Positions 55,417 to 64,000 of a DNA stretch of 64,000 nucleotides are shown piece by piece. The DNA is taken from positions 62,001-126,000 of the forward strand of contig REGQ01000008.1 of the NCBI GenBank assembly GCA_004134985.1. The letters are read 5' to 3'. The notes under the pieces were generated by a model. That model made no database searches. It saw only the letters and a program-made list of their open reading frames with translations, and had not been told where the DNA came from. Origin of the DNA: Paenibacillaceae bacterium (GTDB lineage Bacteria > Bacillota > Bacilli > Paenibacillales > Paenibacillaceae). Position 1 is the first letter of the stretch. The number at the start of each line of letters is the position of its first letter. Made by a program: the position numbers and the translations under genes.

Positions 55417-56202
55417 ATGTCATTTAGTGAAAAATTGCTGCAATTAAGAAAAGAAAAGGGGTATTCTCAAGAAGCGCTGGCCGAAAAGCTGTGCACAACC
55501 AGACAGGCAGTCAGCAAGTGGGAAAACGGACAAGGGTTTCCCGAAACCGAAAAGCTGCTTATGATCGGCAACCTGTTCGAGGTGTCCATCGATTATTTGC
55601 TGAAGGATACCGAGGCGAAGGCCGTCAGTGATGAGCGAGGGTATTATGTCAGCCAAGAAATGGCCGAAGGGTATTTGAGTTATCAGCAGAAGTTATCCAA
55701 TCGCATTGCGGCAGGCATGTGTCTGCTAATTTTGGCTTGCTTGCCGTATGTAATGTTTCGTCAGGAGCCCGTCGTTTATTCCTTCCTTATCATTTTGTTG
55801 GCGGCGGCGGGCATCATTGTCCTCGCGTCCGCCATATTAAAGGACGAGGAGCGGTATCATGTGCTGGATAAAGAAGCGCTTATGCTGGATCAGGGTTATG
55901 TGAAGCAATTGACGGAACGTTTGAGTCGATTGAAGAGGAAGTATGCAGCCGTGATCATCGTCGGGGTTGGCATGGTGGCGATAGGCGGAATGGCTTTTTT
56001 GCTGGAGAAAAAGGGGATCGCCGAAGGCGCATTGGTCCCTTATTATCCGGTCTGCGTCGTGTTGTTGGCCATGGGCGCATATATAATCATTCGCACATTT
56101 GCGCTGTTGGCCTCCTATGATCTGCTGATTAACAATGAGAAGCATATTAATCGTAGGAACGCGGGCTTCTGGAGAAAAGTCAGGAAAAAGCTGGCCGGTT
56201 AA
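55417..56202 (+). CDS. XRE-family regulator with membrane helices
   Basis: 261 residues. The N-terminal HTH is typical of the HTH_3 family (SQEALAEKLCTTRQAVSKWENG), and the remaining part has four to five hydrophobic segments (for example LIILLAAAGIIVLASAIL). Such membrane XRE proteins are common in Firmicutes, often beside small membrane genes. Ribosome site AAAGGAGAG. Confidence 0.88.
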   Translation: MSFSEKLLQLRKEKGYSQEALAEKLCTTRQAVSKWENGQGFPETEKLLMIGNLFEVSIDYLLKDTEAKAVSDERGYYVSQEMAEGYLSYQQKLSNRIAAGMCLLILACLPYVMFRQEPVVYSFLIILLAAAGIIVLASAILKDEERYHVLDKEALMLDQGYVKQLTERLSRLKRKYAAVIIVGVGMVAIGGMAFLLEKKGIAEGALVPYYPVCVVLLAMGAYIIIRTFALLASYDLLINNEKHINRRNAGFWRKVRKKLAG

Positions 56203-56245
56203 ACCGTTTGGCACTTAAACCGGGGCAGCAATCGATCAAAAACAC

Positions 56246-56287
56246 AACATGGCGGCGCAGGGATAGTATCCCTAACGCCACCATGTT
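56246..56287. terminator. Terminator between convergent genes
   Basis: AACATGGCGGCG pairs imperfectly with CGCCACCATGTT and an inner GGGAT/ATCCC stem tightens the top. It separates the XRE gene from the Gfo/Idh gene. Confidence 0.7.
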
Positions 56288-56382
56288 TCAAATAAACTAT
56301 TTTTGTATCCATCGGGCTGGCTGTCTTCCAAAAGGAGTTGAAACTTATTTCTGGGACAGCCTCGTTAGTATATTCATAGACT

Positions 56383-57378
56383 TTACGCTTTGCTCATGTT
56401 TACTGGCTGCCCGGAAGCGACTGAAGCATAGCCGGCCAGCGCAACAGCGGCAGAGCGCAGGCCATCTTCTCCGCTAATCGGCACAGGCTGCTGTGTAACC
56501 AGTGCATCTACAAATGCGCCCACCATATGCTCATCCATATTGTCTCCCCAATACGCCCAGGTCGCCTTGCCATGCTCTTCGGAGAATACCTCATTCACTT
56601 GCCCGAGGCCATCGATGGCAATGACGCCATTCGTCCCGATAATCTCCATCGTCACATCTCCCCAAGTAGGGAATGAGGAATTACGCGACCAGCTTGTATC
56701 AAGCACGCCAAATACCCCATTATCGAATTTCACATGAATCATGCCGCTGTCATCGATATCCAGCTCCCGGTGGAACAAGGTAGCCGCATATGCGTATACT
56801 TCTTTGACAGTCGAGCCTGTAAACCAATTCATCAAATCCATCACATGAACGGTATGGTCCAGCAGCGCTCCGCCGCCGGACAAGGACTTGTCAAGAAACC
56901 ATCCCGGCGGCAGACTGCCCCGGTTTGTTCCTTTAATCGCTACGATAGAACCGATTTCTCCTGCGTCAACCGCTTGCTTGGCCTGTGCGACCGCTGCCAG
57001 ATAACGGCATGGAAAAGCAGTCATTAATTGCACGCCGTTCTCTTGGCACACCTCAATCATCTTTTCCATCTCCGCAACATCGATACCGAGCGGCTTCTCG
57101 CACAACACATGCGCCTTCGCCTGCGCCGCTGCAATTACATGCTCTGCATGACGGCTGTTTTCGGAACAGATAACGACAGCATCAGGTTTCAGGGCGAGCA
57201 GATCGCGATAATCTGCGTAGAATGGCAGATTATGCTGCTCCAGTACATGCTGTACGCGTGGTTTGTGCTCGTCAGCAATACCGATCAATTCCACCGCAGA
57301 ATTTCCAAGCAGTTGATGCAAATAAGAAAAACCATGGCCGTGTGCCAAGCTGATCATTCCGATTCTCAGTTTGCTCAT
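56383..57378 (-). CDS. Gfo/Idh/MocA family oxidoreductase
   Basis: 331 residues: N-terminal NAD(P)-binding Rossmann fold (IGMISLAHGHGFSYLH in place of the usual GxGxxG), the family EKP motif (VLCEKPLG) near residue 96, and the C-terminal sugar-binding half (GSLPPGWFLDKSLSGGGALLDHTVHVMDLM). ATG 57378 overlaps the upstream stop (ATGA) and has GGGAGGG seven bases before it. Likely acts with the sister enzyme on an inositol- or sugar-type substrate; which one is unknown. Confidence 0.88.
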   Translation of the reverse strand: MSKLRIGMISLAHGHGFSYLHQLLGNSAVELIGIADEHKPRVQHVLEQHNLPFYADYRDLLALKPDAVVICSENSRHAEHVIAAAQAKAHVLCEKPLGIDVAEMEKMIEVCQENGVQLMTAFPCRYLAAVAQAKQAVDAGEIGSIVAIKGTNRGSLPPGWFLDKSLSGGGALLDHTVHVMDLMNWFTGSTVKEVYAYAATLFHRELDIDDSGMIHVKFDNGVFGVLDTSWSRNSSFPTWGDVTMEIIGTNGVIAIDGLGQVNEVFSEEHGKATWAYWGDNMDEHMVGAFVDALVTQQPVPISGEDGLRSAAVALAGYASVASGQPVNMSKA

Positions 57379-58373
57379 TTCGATTCCCTCCCTGAACCCA
57401 GTTCCACTGCTTTCCCGGTACGTACCGACTCCATCGCGGCAAGCGCAATTTCCAATGCCTTGTAAGCATCGGTGGCCGTAACGCGAGGTGAGTGTCCCGC
57501 GCGGATGCAATCAATAAAATGCCCCAACTCTATCTCATACGGATTGCGGAAGCCCGGACTTCCCGGCACTTCGACAAAACGTCCGCCCTCCGTATCCACA
57601 GCACGCTTGACAATTTGCAGCGTCGCCGTCTTCTGGCTGTTGGCCCTGACGATCCCTCGATCACCCGCGATTTCTGCCGATGTGTGGAATGACCCGGGAT
57701 AACCCCAATATGACTCCAGATTCGCAGCCGCCCCGTTTTCGAAAATCAACGTGACCAACGCGTAATCCATCTGATCATCGCAGCGCCGCAGTGCATAAAC
57801 GGACTTCACTTCGCCGATTGCCCAACGCATGAAGTCGATATCATGAATCATCAGGTCAACGATGACGCCGCCGCTCTTCTCATCTTCCTTAAACCAGGGA
57901 ATAATGTCGCCTGGATGAGATCCTGCCCGCTTGGCATGCGCAATTCCCACCTGACCAAGCTCACCGCGGTCAATCGCTTCCTTCATCTGAACATATTCCG
58001 GGAAGAAGCGGACGACATGCCCGATGAACAGGCTCACCTGATTGGTTTCACAGGCCGCCATCATTTCCTCCGTATCCGCCAGTGTCAGCGCAGACGGTTT
58101 TTCACAAATAACATGAACACCTGCCGCAGCAGCTTTCACGACAAGGTCTTTATGCAAATAACTAGGCACCGTAATGCTAATTACATCAATCTGTACACTG
58201 GCAAGCAAGTCATCCAGCGATTGAAAAGCCGTTGCCCCGGTTGCCAAGGCGACCTCATCAGCTTTCTCGATTATTAAATCACAGACTGCAACAAGCTCCA
58301 CATCCTTCATTCCAGCATAGCTTCTGGCGTGAACCCGTCCCATGCCGCCGCAACCAACGACCGCTGCTTTCAT
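57375..58373 (-). CDS. Gfo/Idh/MocA family oxidoreductase
   Basis: 332 residues with GCGGMGRVHARSY at the start, EKPSALTLADTEEM and GGVIVDLMIHDIDFMRW. The start is ATG 58373, with GGGAGGG seven bases upstream. First gene of a two-gene operon divergent from the AraC regulator at 58545, which probably controls it. Confidence 0.9.
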   Translation of the reverse strand: MKAAVVGCGGMGRVHARSYAGMKDVELVAVCDLIIEKADEVALATGATAFQSLDDLLASVQIDVISITVPSYLHKDLVVKAAAAGVHVICEKPSALTLADTEEMMAACETNQVSLFIGHVVRFFPEYVQMKEAIDRGELGQVGIAHAKRAGSHPGDIIPWFKEDEKSGGVIVDLMIHDIDFMRWAIGEVKSVYALRRCDDQMDYALVTLIFENGAAANLESYWGYPGSFHTSAEIAGDRGIVRANSQKTATLQIVKRAVDTEGGRFVEVPGSPGFRNPYEIELGHFIDCIRAGHSPRVTATDAYKALEIALAAMESVRTGKAVELGSGRESK

Positions 58374-58544
58374 GCAGAATCCCTCCCAAAGGTGGTGTAT
58401 AATAGAATTCATATTTTATAGTAGAAAAGTGAGCCTTTTCCGCTTCACTCCTTTCAAGCATAACCAAGGAGCTGGCAGATGAATATGCTCATATTTTGGG
58501 CTTTTATATGGATTTTATAGATTGCGATCAGGGAGAGTTGCAAT

Positions 58545-59423
58545 ATGGATGCGTTTAAAGAACCGATTTATTATCAGAACCCGGCGCTTTGCCTGAAAGT
58601 GTGGCAGTTTGCACTTGACCAGACGCCGAGCGGCGAGAAAAATCCGTGGCATTATCATAAGGAAGTGGAATTTATTCTGGTCAAGCAAGGCATCCACAGC
58701 TTGCAAACGGCTAATCATTCCTATACGCTTCATCCCGGGGATATCGTCATGATCGGCTCCAATCAATTGCATCGCGGCTTTTTTCCAGCCGATGTCGTTT
58801 TTATTGTGCTTCACCTTGATCTTCAGCCATACTTCGACCCGGCGATGATGAGTTATTACCGCAACTTTGTCGAGTCGCTTTATCCGTTGGAGGAGCTAAA
58901 CTATATTTTTGAGTCGAATAAGGACGCCCGAAAAATTGTAGGAGAGATTATTACAGCGATTCATCATGAAGTGATGGAGCAGCGCAAAGGCTACGAAATC
59001 GCGGTGAGCATGCATATCAAACACCTGCTGCTGACACTGTTTCGTTATGATAGTCGGGAGCAGTTGCAGGCGTTTGAATATTTCGAGGCGGATGTGTTGC
59101 GTCCGGTCATTGCCTATGTCGATGAACAATTGTCCGGCAAAATCGAGTTGGAACAGGCAAGCCGCATCGCCGGGATGAATTACTCTTACTTCTCCACTTT
59201 TTTTAAGAAGAAATTAGGCATCTCCTTTATTGATTACGTAAACCGTAAGCGTGTACTGAAGGCGGAGCAGTTGCTCGCGACTGCCTCCATGAGTGTTACC
59301 GAAATCGCCGAAGCGGTCGGGTTCAGCAATATGGCGCATTTCTATACGCTTTTCAAACGGCATAATGGCTGCACGCCAAAACAGTTTTTGAGCAAGATGC
59401 TTGACGCCCCGATAGAGACATAG
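58545..59423 (+). CDS. AraC-family transcriptional regulator
   Basis: 292 residues. The N-terminal half is cupin-like (WHYHKEVEFILVKQG, LHPGDIVMIGSNQLH); the C terminus holds two helices (EQASRIAGMNYSYFSTFF; EIAEAVGFSNMAHFYTLF). Divergent from the two oxidoreductases with a 171-bp shared promoter region. GGGAGAG precedes ATG 58545. Confidence 0.92.
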   Translation: MDAFKEPIYYQNPALCLKVWQFALDQTPSGEKNPWHYHKEVEFILVKQGIHSLQTANHSYTLHPGDIVMIGSNQLHRGFFPADVVFIVLHLDLQPYFDPAMMSYYRNFVESLYPLEELNYIFESNKDARKIVGEIITAIHHEVMEQRKGYEIAVSMHIKHLLLTLFRYDSREQLQAFEYFEADVLRPVIAYVDEQLSGKIELEQASRIAGMNYSYFSTFFKKKLGISFIDYVNRKRVLKAEQLLATASMSVTEIAEAVGFSNMAHFYTLFKRHNGCTPKQFLSKMLDAPIET

Positions 59424-59552
59424 GTCAAACGGCATGCCCCATTTTTCATAGCATTGTGTGATTAATCACAGCTATCTGGCGCGAACTTTGGCATATTATA
59501 GGAAATCATGCTTATTTGAAGCAGGGCCAAACGAAATTATGGGGGCAATTTA

Positions 59553-60833
59553 ATGAACGTTTCTTTTAGCCTGGTCAAAAAAATCGTGCTCGGAATATCC
59601 ATTGTCGCTACAGTCACTTACGGCACAAGCGCTTTTTTTATTTTTGTATTGAAGGATTTATTGGCTCCACAGATGAACACCCTGCTCTTCACCGTGCTGA
59701 CGCTGGGGATGGGCATTTTTTGGACTGGCTTTCTTGGCTGGCTTACCGCCCGCTGGCTTGTCAAACCGCTGAACGCACTGCACACGGCCGCCGAAACGGC
59801 TGCCCATGGCAACCTGAAAACAAGTGTCGTCATTCCGCGCTCCAAAGATGAGCTCATGCAGCTGTCCGCTTCCTTCAACGAAATGCTGTCCAGCTTGCGC
59901 GGGATTGTACGGGATATTGACGGGCACTCCTCCGCGGCAAGCTCCGAGGTTGGGCAACTGCGCAGCGCAGCGGAACAAGCAGCCGGTCTGCTTATGGAAA
60001 TAACCGAACGCGTGGATGCGATCTCGAAAAATACGGACGTTCAAGCGGAGTTGTCGATGGCGATGTACGACACAATTAAAGAAATCGCCGACATCTCCAG
60101 CGCGACCCAGGATCGGACTTCGTCCGCCAAGGCCGATGCTGACCATATGCTGTCGGCAATGACGAGCAGCAGCGCAACGATTCAATCCTTGTCAACTGCA
60201 ATGAATCGCCTCGCGGCGGATGGCAGAGAAACGACCGTCATTGTGAAAAAGCTGGAGGAGCATGCTGACAAAATCGGCCAAATTATCGACGTCGTTGATG
60301 ATATCTCTTCACGCACCCATCTGCTTGCACTGAACGCCTCCATTGAGGCGGCGCATGCGGGCGAGCATGGCCAAGGCTTTCAAATCGTTGCGATTGAAAT
60401 TCGCAAGCTCGCCAATCATACAACGCTTGAAGTGAAAAATATCGGCACCATTATCCAGGCTATTCAGACTGACCTTGGCGTCGCGGTTGCCCGGATGGAA
60501 CTTCAGGCGCAGAGCACCCAAGCGGAATCAGCCAAGACAGATGAAAGCATTGAACAGCTTCACCAGATTTCCGATGCGGTCGGCAGAACAGTGCAAGCCG
60601 TCAACAGCATTGCGGAGATGATGCATGCCCAATCGGAGAAAATGGAGACGATCTTGTCCGGCTCGGAACAGGTAGCCAGCACGGCAGGCGACAATGCCTT
60701 GAAGCTGAGCGGCATCGCCTCATCCGTGCAGGAGCAAAATGCGATGGTTGAGGAAGTTGCTGCAGCGTCGCATGAACTGGAGAACATGACCACTGTACTC
60801 CGCAGCCGAATCGGGAAGTTTCAATTTGAATAG
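59553..60833 (+). CDS. Methyl-accepting chemotaxis-like protein, no large sensor domain
   Basis: 426 residues: two closely spaced helices (about 10-33 and 42-67), HAMP ([19 protein letters not shown]), and the signalling hairpin ([32 protein letters not shown]). Only about ten residues separate the helices, so it lacks a ligand-binding domain and may sense through the membrane or partners. ATG 59553 lies 12 bases after GGGG. Preceded by an AraC gene; linkage uncertain. Confidence 0.93.
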   Translation: MNVSFSLVKKIVLGISIVATVTYGTSAFFIFVLKDLLAPQMNTLLFTVLTLGMGIFWTGFLGWLTARWLVKPLNALHTAAETAAHGNLKTSVVIPRSKDELMQLSASFNEMLSSLRGIVRDIDGHSSAASSEVGQLRSAAEQAAGLLMEITERVDAISKNTDVQAELSMAMYDTIKEIADISSATQDRTSSAKADADHMLSAMTSSSATIQSLSTAMNRLAADGRETTVIVKKLEEHADKIGQIIDVVDDISSRTHLLALNASIEAAHAGEHGQGFQIVAIEIRKLANHTTLEVKNIGTIIQAIQTDLGVAVARMELQAQSTQAESAKTDESIEQLHQISDAVGRTVQAVNSIAEMMHAQSEKMETILSGSEQVASTAGDNALKLSGIASSVQEQNAMVEEVAAASHELENMTTVLRSRIGKFQFE

Positions 60834-60940
60834 GAACAACTAATCGGATAGGAATGCTGAATTGATGAGTTTGAATTGGGGCCGATTGATCAGTTTGAAC
60901 CGTAACCGGATCGGATTACTTGATCGTACCCTTGCGTCGA

Positions 60941-61999
60941 TCAGCTTGGAGCGCGCTCTTGCTTAATCGCCGCAACGACAAATCGGGCATCCTCCCCCAC
61001 TCCGCCGAGCAATGCTGAAGTTCGACGATGCTGCCAAGGCATGCCGACAACATACAGGCCATGTTCGGCGGTTTTACCCCGCTCATGAATAAGCGCGCCT
61101 GCTGCATTTGTGATGCGGGGAATTCGAAGCCAGCTGTAATCAGGGTGGAATCCGGTGCTCCATATAATATTGGCAAATTCCCGCGGCTGCCCATCTGAAA
61201 ACATCAAGCTTTCTTTATCTGCTCCCGTCGTTTTCGGCAGCATGGCCACTTGAGAAGCTTCCAGCAGCTGCTTGAGCTCCTTGCCAAAAATAGGGTCCTT
61301 CCGCTGCTGAATTTTTTTGCCGATAAAGGAGTTTCTTGTTGCGCGCAGCAGCCCCAGCTTGTCAAACCAGTAAAAGATGCTTTTGCCTAGCAGCTTCAAA
61401 GGAAGAAAGACCGGCTTCTCGCCTGCGGACAAGGAAACCCGTGTCACATCGGCCAGCTCTACCGCGATTTGCGCCCCTGAGTTGCCCGCTCCAACCACCA
61501 GCGTATCCCCTTGCTGCAGTTGTTCTGGATTGCGATATTCCGAGGAGTGAAGCTGACGAATTTTCGGTGAAAGCTTGGCGGCAAACGCCGGCATCCATGG
61601 GGTCTGGAACGGGCCTGTCGCGATCACAATCTGCCGCGCGCGGTAAGACTGTTTTGTTGTTGCAATGACAAACCCGGCCTGTTCTTTATGTACCGACAAT
61701 ACCTTTGTTTGCAAATGAATAGTGGCGTTCAACGCTGCCGCATACTTTTCCAAATAATCTGCGGTATCATTCTTGTCCGGAAACTGTTCAGGGTCGCCTG
61801 GAAAGTCCATTCCCGGCAGCTGGCTGTAGCTCCTTGGTGTAAAAAGCACAAGGGAATCATAACGATTGCGCCAGGCATCCCCAATCCTCTCACCGCCATC
61901 CACTACAATATAATCCAGCCCTGCACGCTGCAAATAATAGGCGGTTGCCAAGGCAGCCTGTCCTCCTCCAATTACTAATACATCTGTCACGATTGTCAT
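60941..61999 (-). CDS. Flavin-containing monooxygenase-like oxidoreductase
   Basis: 352 residues with FAD-binding GGGQAALATAYYL and NADPH-binding VVGAGNSGAQIAVEL, plus ATGPFQTPWMP and IIWSTGFHPDYSWL. This arrangement is that of CzcO/FMO-like enzymes. Short helical region between the two Rossmann parts. ATG 61999 follows AAGGGGGCAC. Substrate unknown. Confidence 0.88.
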   Translation of the reverse strand: MTIVTDVLVIGGGQAALATAYYLQRAGLDYIVVDGGERIGDAWRNRYDSLVLFTPRSYSQLPGMDFPGDPEQFPDKNDTADYLEKYAAALNATIHLQTKVLSVHKEQAGFVIATTKQSYRARQIVIATGPFQTPWMPAFAAKLSPKIRQLHSSEYRNPEQLQQGDTLVVGAGNSGAQIAVELADVTRVSLSAGEKPVFLPLKLLGKSIFYWFDKLGLLRATRNSFIGKKIQQRKDPIFGKELKQLLEASQVAMLPKTTGADKESLMFSDGQPREFANIIWSTGFHPDYSWLRIPRITNAAGALIHERGKTAEHGLYVVGMPWQHRRTSALLGGVGEDARFVVAAIKQERAPS

Positions 62000-62520
62000 G
62001 TGAGTGCCCCCTTAGACCTGTGCGCTAACTTTGTAAATACGCTAATGGCCGAACAATTTAACTTTGTTACTTCATTTTAACATATTATATGAATACATGC
62101 TCATATTTAAGTGATATTAAAAATGTCTATCCGGGCATATATATGTTGTATTGTGCTCCTGTATCCATTGCTGGCACAGTCAGTTGCAGCGGCGGGGCAG
62201 CAATGGGGCAGTGGCGGGGCAATGGTGGATTGGCAGAGTTGAGCGATCAATCTACAATTAGGCTATACGGGCGGACTCCATAAGTAAAATTGTATGAACA
62301 AACCCCTTCTTTTGCTTCTGTTCGATTTAATTGCAATAGACTCTGTTACAGAATAGTGTTGATATTTGAAACCTTTCCAAAAATCGCTATAATAAGAACT
62401 ATCATTCGCATTGAAGAGTTCAAAGCAATGATCGAGGGTTACTTGGGTTAACGTATTTAACTATCGGCGCAGTTTAGTGCAAGAAGGATTGTAAATAAAA
62501 ATTTGTAGGGAGATAGGTAG
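62000..62520. other. Intergenic region
   Basis: About 520 bp in which no gene, repeat or structured RNA could be supported. A 64-codon ORF at 62089 lacks a ribosome site. Confidence 0.5.
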
Positions 62521-62898
62521 ATGATAATAGCGCTAATTGGAAGTTTCTCTTTTTTATTAGTTGCAATCTTATATGTTTTACTTGCTTTAGGTTTCCCCTA
62601 TGGAGAATTCGCAATGGGTGGTAAGTACATCGTAATGCCTATAAAAATGAGAGTTGCTTGTGGCTTTTCTGTATTTATTCAGCTATTTGCCATCATAATA
62701 ATATTACAGACTGCCTATATTATTCCTAATCTATTCTCGGTTGGCACTACAAGAGGAATTTGCTTTGTATTTGCGTCATACCTGACACTCAATGCGATTA
62801 TGAACGGATTTTCTACTAGCAGAAAGGAAAAGTGGTTTATGACACCTATGGCTTTACTTACAGCGCTTTGTTTTTGGATAACTGCAATTGTCTCTTAG
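62521..62898 (+). CDS. Small membrane protein, four predicted helices
   Basis: 125 residues, strongly hydrophobic (FSFLLVAILYVLLAL, FIQLFAIIIILQ, and two more), with GGGAGATAGGTAG before ATG 62521. Codon use is more AT-rich than in neighbours, which hints at transfer. No family recognised. Confidence 0.75.
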   Translation: MIIALIGSFSFLLVAILYVLLALGFPYGEFAMGGKYIVMPIKMRVACGFSVFIQLFAIIIILQTAYIIPNLFSVGTTRGICFVFASYLTLNAIMNGFSTSRKEKWFMTPMALLTALCFWITAIVS

Positions 62899-62928
62899 AA
62901 AGTGCTTAAATTTAATAGAGCCTTGCCA

Positions 62929-63000
62929 TAAAAAATACACCTCGCGCGTGGTTGCTGGCAGCTTGTAGGCTGCCATGCCACAAATCGCAAAGGTGCACTT
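62929..63000. terminator. Structured region after the small membrane gene
   Basis: A perfect TGGCAGC/GCTGCCA stem (62956-62962 with 62969-62975) sits inside a longer imperfect stem, with A or T runs at the left end. Could be a terminator for either strand. Confidence 0.35.
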
Positions 63001-63078
63001 GTAACGTTATTACTAGCGAAATAAATCGATCTGAGAGTCTTCGAGTCTTCTAGATAAATTGAAACGAAAGAAGTGTCA

Positions 63079-63250
63079 TAGGGGATAAATTGTTGTATTT
63101 TGTGCAACATTTCCAGACGTATGAGCCAATTCTCGTGAAATTGTTGTAAAAAATACAACAATTCTTAATATAATTTACTTTTTCAGCTAAAATGTTGTAG
63201 TTTATACAACAATTTTACTTTTGTCACGGCCGTTTGATTGTTGTGGTTGG
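63079..63250 (+). repeat. Dispersed repeat A, copy 3
   Basis: Starts GGGGATAAATTGTTGTATTT, as copy 1 does, and keeps CCAGACGTATGAGCC-like, TGAAATTGTTGTA and TACAACAATTTTAC blocks in the same order. Same orientation as copy 1. Confidence 0.8.
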
Positions 63251-63324
63251 ATAATCATCAAAAACGCCAAGATTAATACGGTCCACAATGAATCGACACG
63301 CTCTCGTCCTCCGCTGCCTACACA

Positions 63325-63533
63325 GCGACGAACTTTCCAAGCTTTGTCTCCACTTCTAAGCAGCAGAGAACCGGCTGAGCTTTGCCTTCCACAGTCTGCT
63401 TAGCCGCGAACCGGTTTCCAAGCGTTACCTTCCACAATCTGCTTTGCCGCGAACTGGCTTCCAAGCGTTACCTTCCGCAGTCTTCTTAGTCGCGAACTGG
63501 CTACTAAGCTTTACCTGCCGCAGTTTCCCGCAG
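63325..63533. repeat. Tandem repeat, about 43-bp unit, ending in the aldo/keto reductase gene
   Basis: Units with GCGAACTGGCTTCCAAGCGT and CCTTCCGCAGT recur at 63405, 63448 and 63491, with two more degenerate ones to the left. The last unit overlaps the final 30 bases of the reductase CDS, so the array looks derived from that gene's 3' end. Confidence 0.85.
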
Positions 63534-64000
63534 TTGGATTGCGTCAAAGTCCGCACCTGCTGTAATCGCATCGATTTCAGCCAATTCTGCCTGGGTCAGC
63601 TTCTCTCCCACTTTGGCAATCGCATCGGTAATTTGCAGCGGGTTGGACGAGCCGAGAATAGCGGATGTAATGTGCGGCTGGCTCACAACCCATGTCAATG
63701 CAAGCTGGGCAAGCGTCCACCCTTTGCGGGCGGCAATCGGCTTCAACCCTTCAACAATTCGGAAATTGCGTTCATTTTCGAGCAGCGGCTTAATGCGAGC
63801 TTCACCTGCCGCACCGCGCGTTCCTTCTGGCGGCGCCTCGGCAAACTGGTATTTGCCTGTCAGCAGCCCCCGGCCGAGCGGACTGTACGAGATTACGCCG
63901 ACGCCCTCCGACGCCGCAAACGGCAGCAGTTCTTGCTCAATTCCGCGCGTGATGATGCTGTATTCCGGCTGTACACTTTCATAACGGTGCAAATTAAGCT
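63504..64000 (-). CDS. Aldo/keto reductase, 3' part
   Basis: C-terminal part of a NADPH-dependent aldo/keto reductase, 5' end beyond the window; the frame is open to the edge. Family regions visible are VQPEYSIITRGIEQE, VISYSPLGRGLLTG, LAQLALTWVVSQP and ILGSSNPLQI. Substrate cannot be told. Confidence 0.93.
   Translation of the reverse strand, partial: LNLHRYESVQPEYSIITRGIEQELLPFAASEGVGVISYSPLGRGLLTGKYQFAEAPPEGTRGAAGEARIKPLLENERNFRIVEGLKPIAARKGWTLAQLALTWVVSQPHITSAILGSSNPLQITDAIAKVGEKLTQAELAEIDAITAGADFDAIQLRETAAGKA

Noticed and set aside
62089-62283. 64-codon ORF on the plus strand
   Set aside because: No ribosome site, odd composition, no similarity.

Overview
The window looks like the chromosome of a Paenibacillus-type Firmicute (order Bacillales). 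The evidence is the combination of LplB/YtcP-type sugar permeases with large lipoprotein binding proteins, YesM/YesN-type two-component systems, many AraC regulators, a response regulator with a BTAD domain, a type I-C CRISPR repeat, strong GGAGG ribosome binding sites and frequent TTG/GTG starts. This is inferred from gene content; no rRNA or other phylogenetic marker was available.

Left part (1-24 kb). The window opens inside an LplB-type permease followed by a YtcP-type permease. A decayed integration scar follows, next to guaA: a second degenerate guaA 3' end, a truncated integrase-like ORF and the guaA terminator. Then come a moxR-DUF58-transglutaminase operon, a bcp peroxiredoxin, a three-gene ABC exporter, an LCP cell-wall ligase, and a forward run of hemL/gsaB, pepT and a lipoate ligase. 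A secreted transglutaminase-like protein is preceded by two nearly identical c-di-GMP-I riboswitches; a class D sortase, a ferritin, a pair of GTPases and a BTAD response regulator follow.

Carbohydrate region (24.8-48.2 kb). A glycan-use cluster contains a large clan-A-like glycosidase, a GH125 alpha-mannosidase, a binding lipoprotein, a membrane AraC regulator and divergent LplB/YtcP permeases. Two further importers follow on the minus strand. One has two permeases and a binding protein, with a histidine kinase and response regulator downstream. The other has a binding protein and two permeases, followed by an AraC regulator and a dehydrogenase.

Repeat-rich island (48.5-51.6 kb). A type I-C CRISPR array with 20 intact repeats is transcribed leftward and has no cas gene beside it in the window. 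It is bracketed by about 166-bp inverted repeats. To its right lie copies of two dispersed repeat families found elsewhere in the window and a large palindrome.

Right part (51.6-64 kb). Asparaginase II, CutC, a methyltransferase, a small membrane-anchored protein, an XRE membrane regulator, two Gfo/Idh/MocA oxidoreductases with a divergent AraC regulator, a chemoreceptor-like protein, a flavin monooxygenase, a small membrane protein and the 3' part of an aldo/keto reductase. Minisatellites of 38-46 bp lie downstream of several genes.

The most notable items are the inverted-repeat-flanked CRISPR array, the tandem riboswitch, the guaA scar, the dispersed repeats and the GTPase pair. Homology calls come from reading motifs; no search was run.
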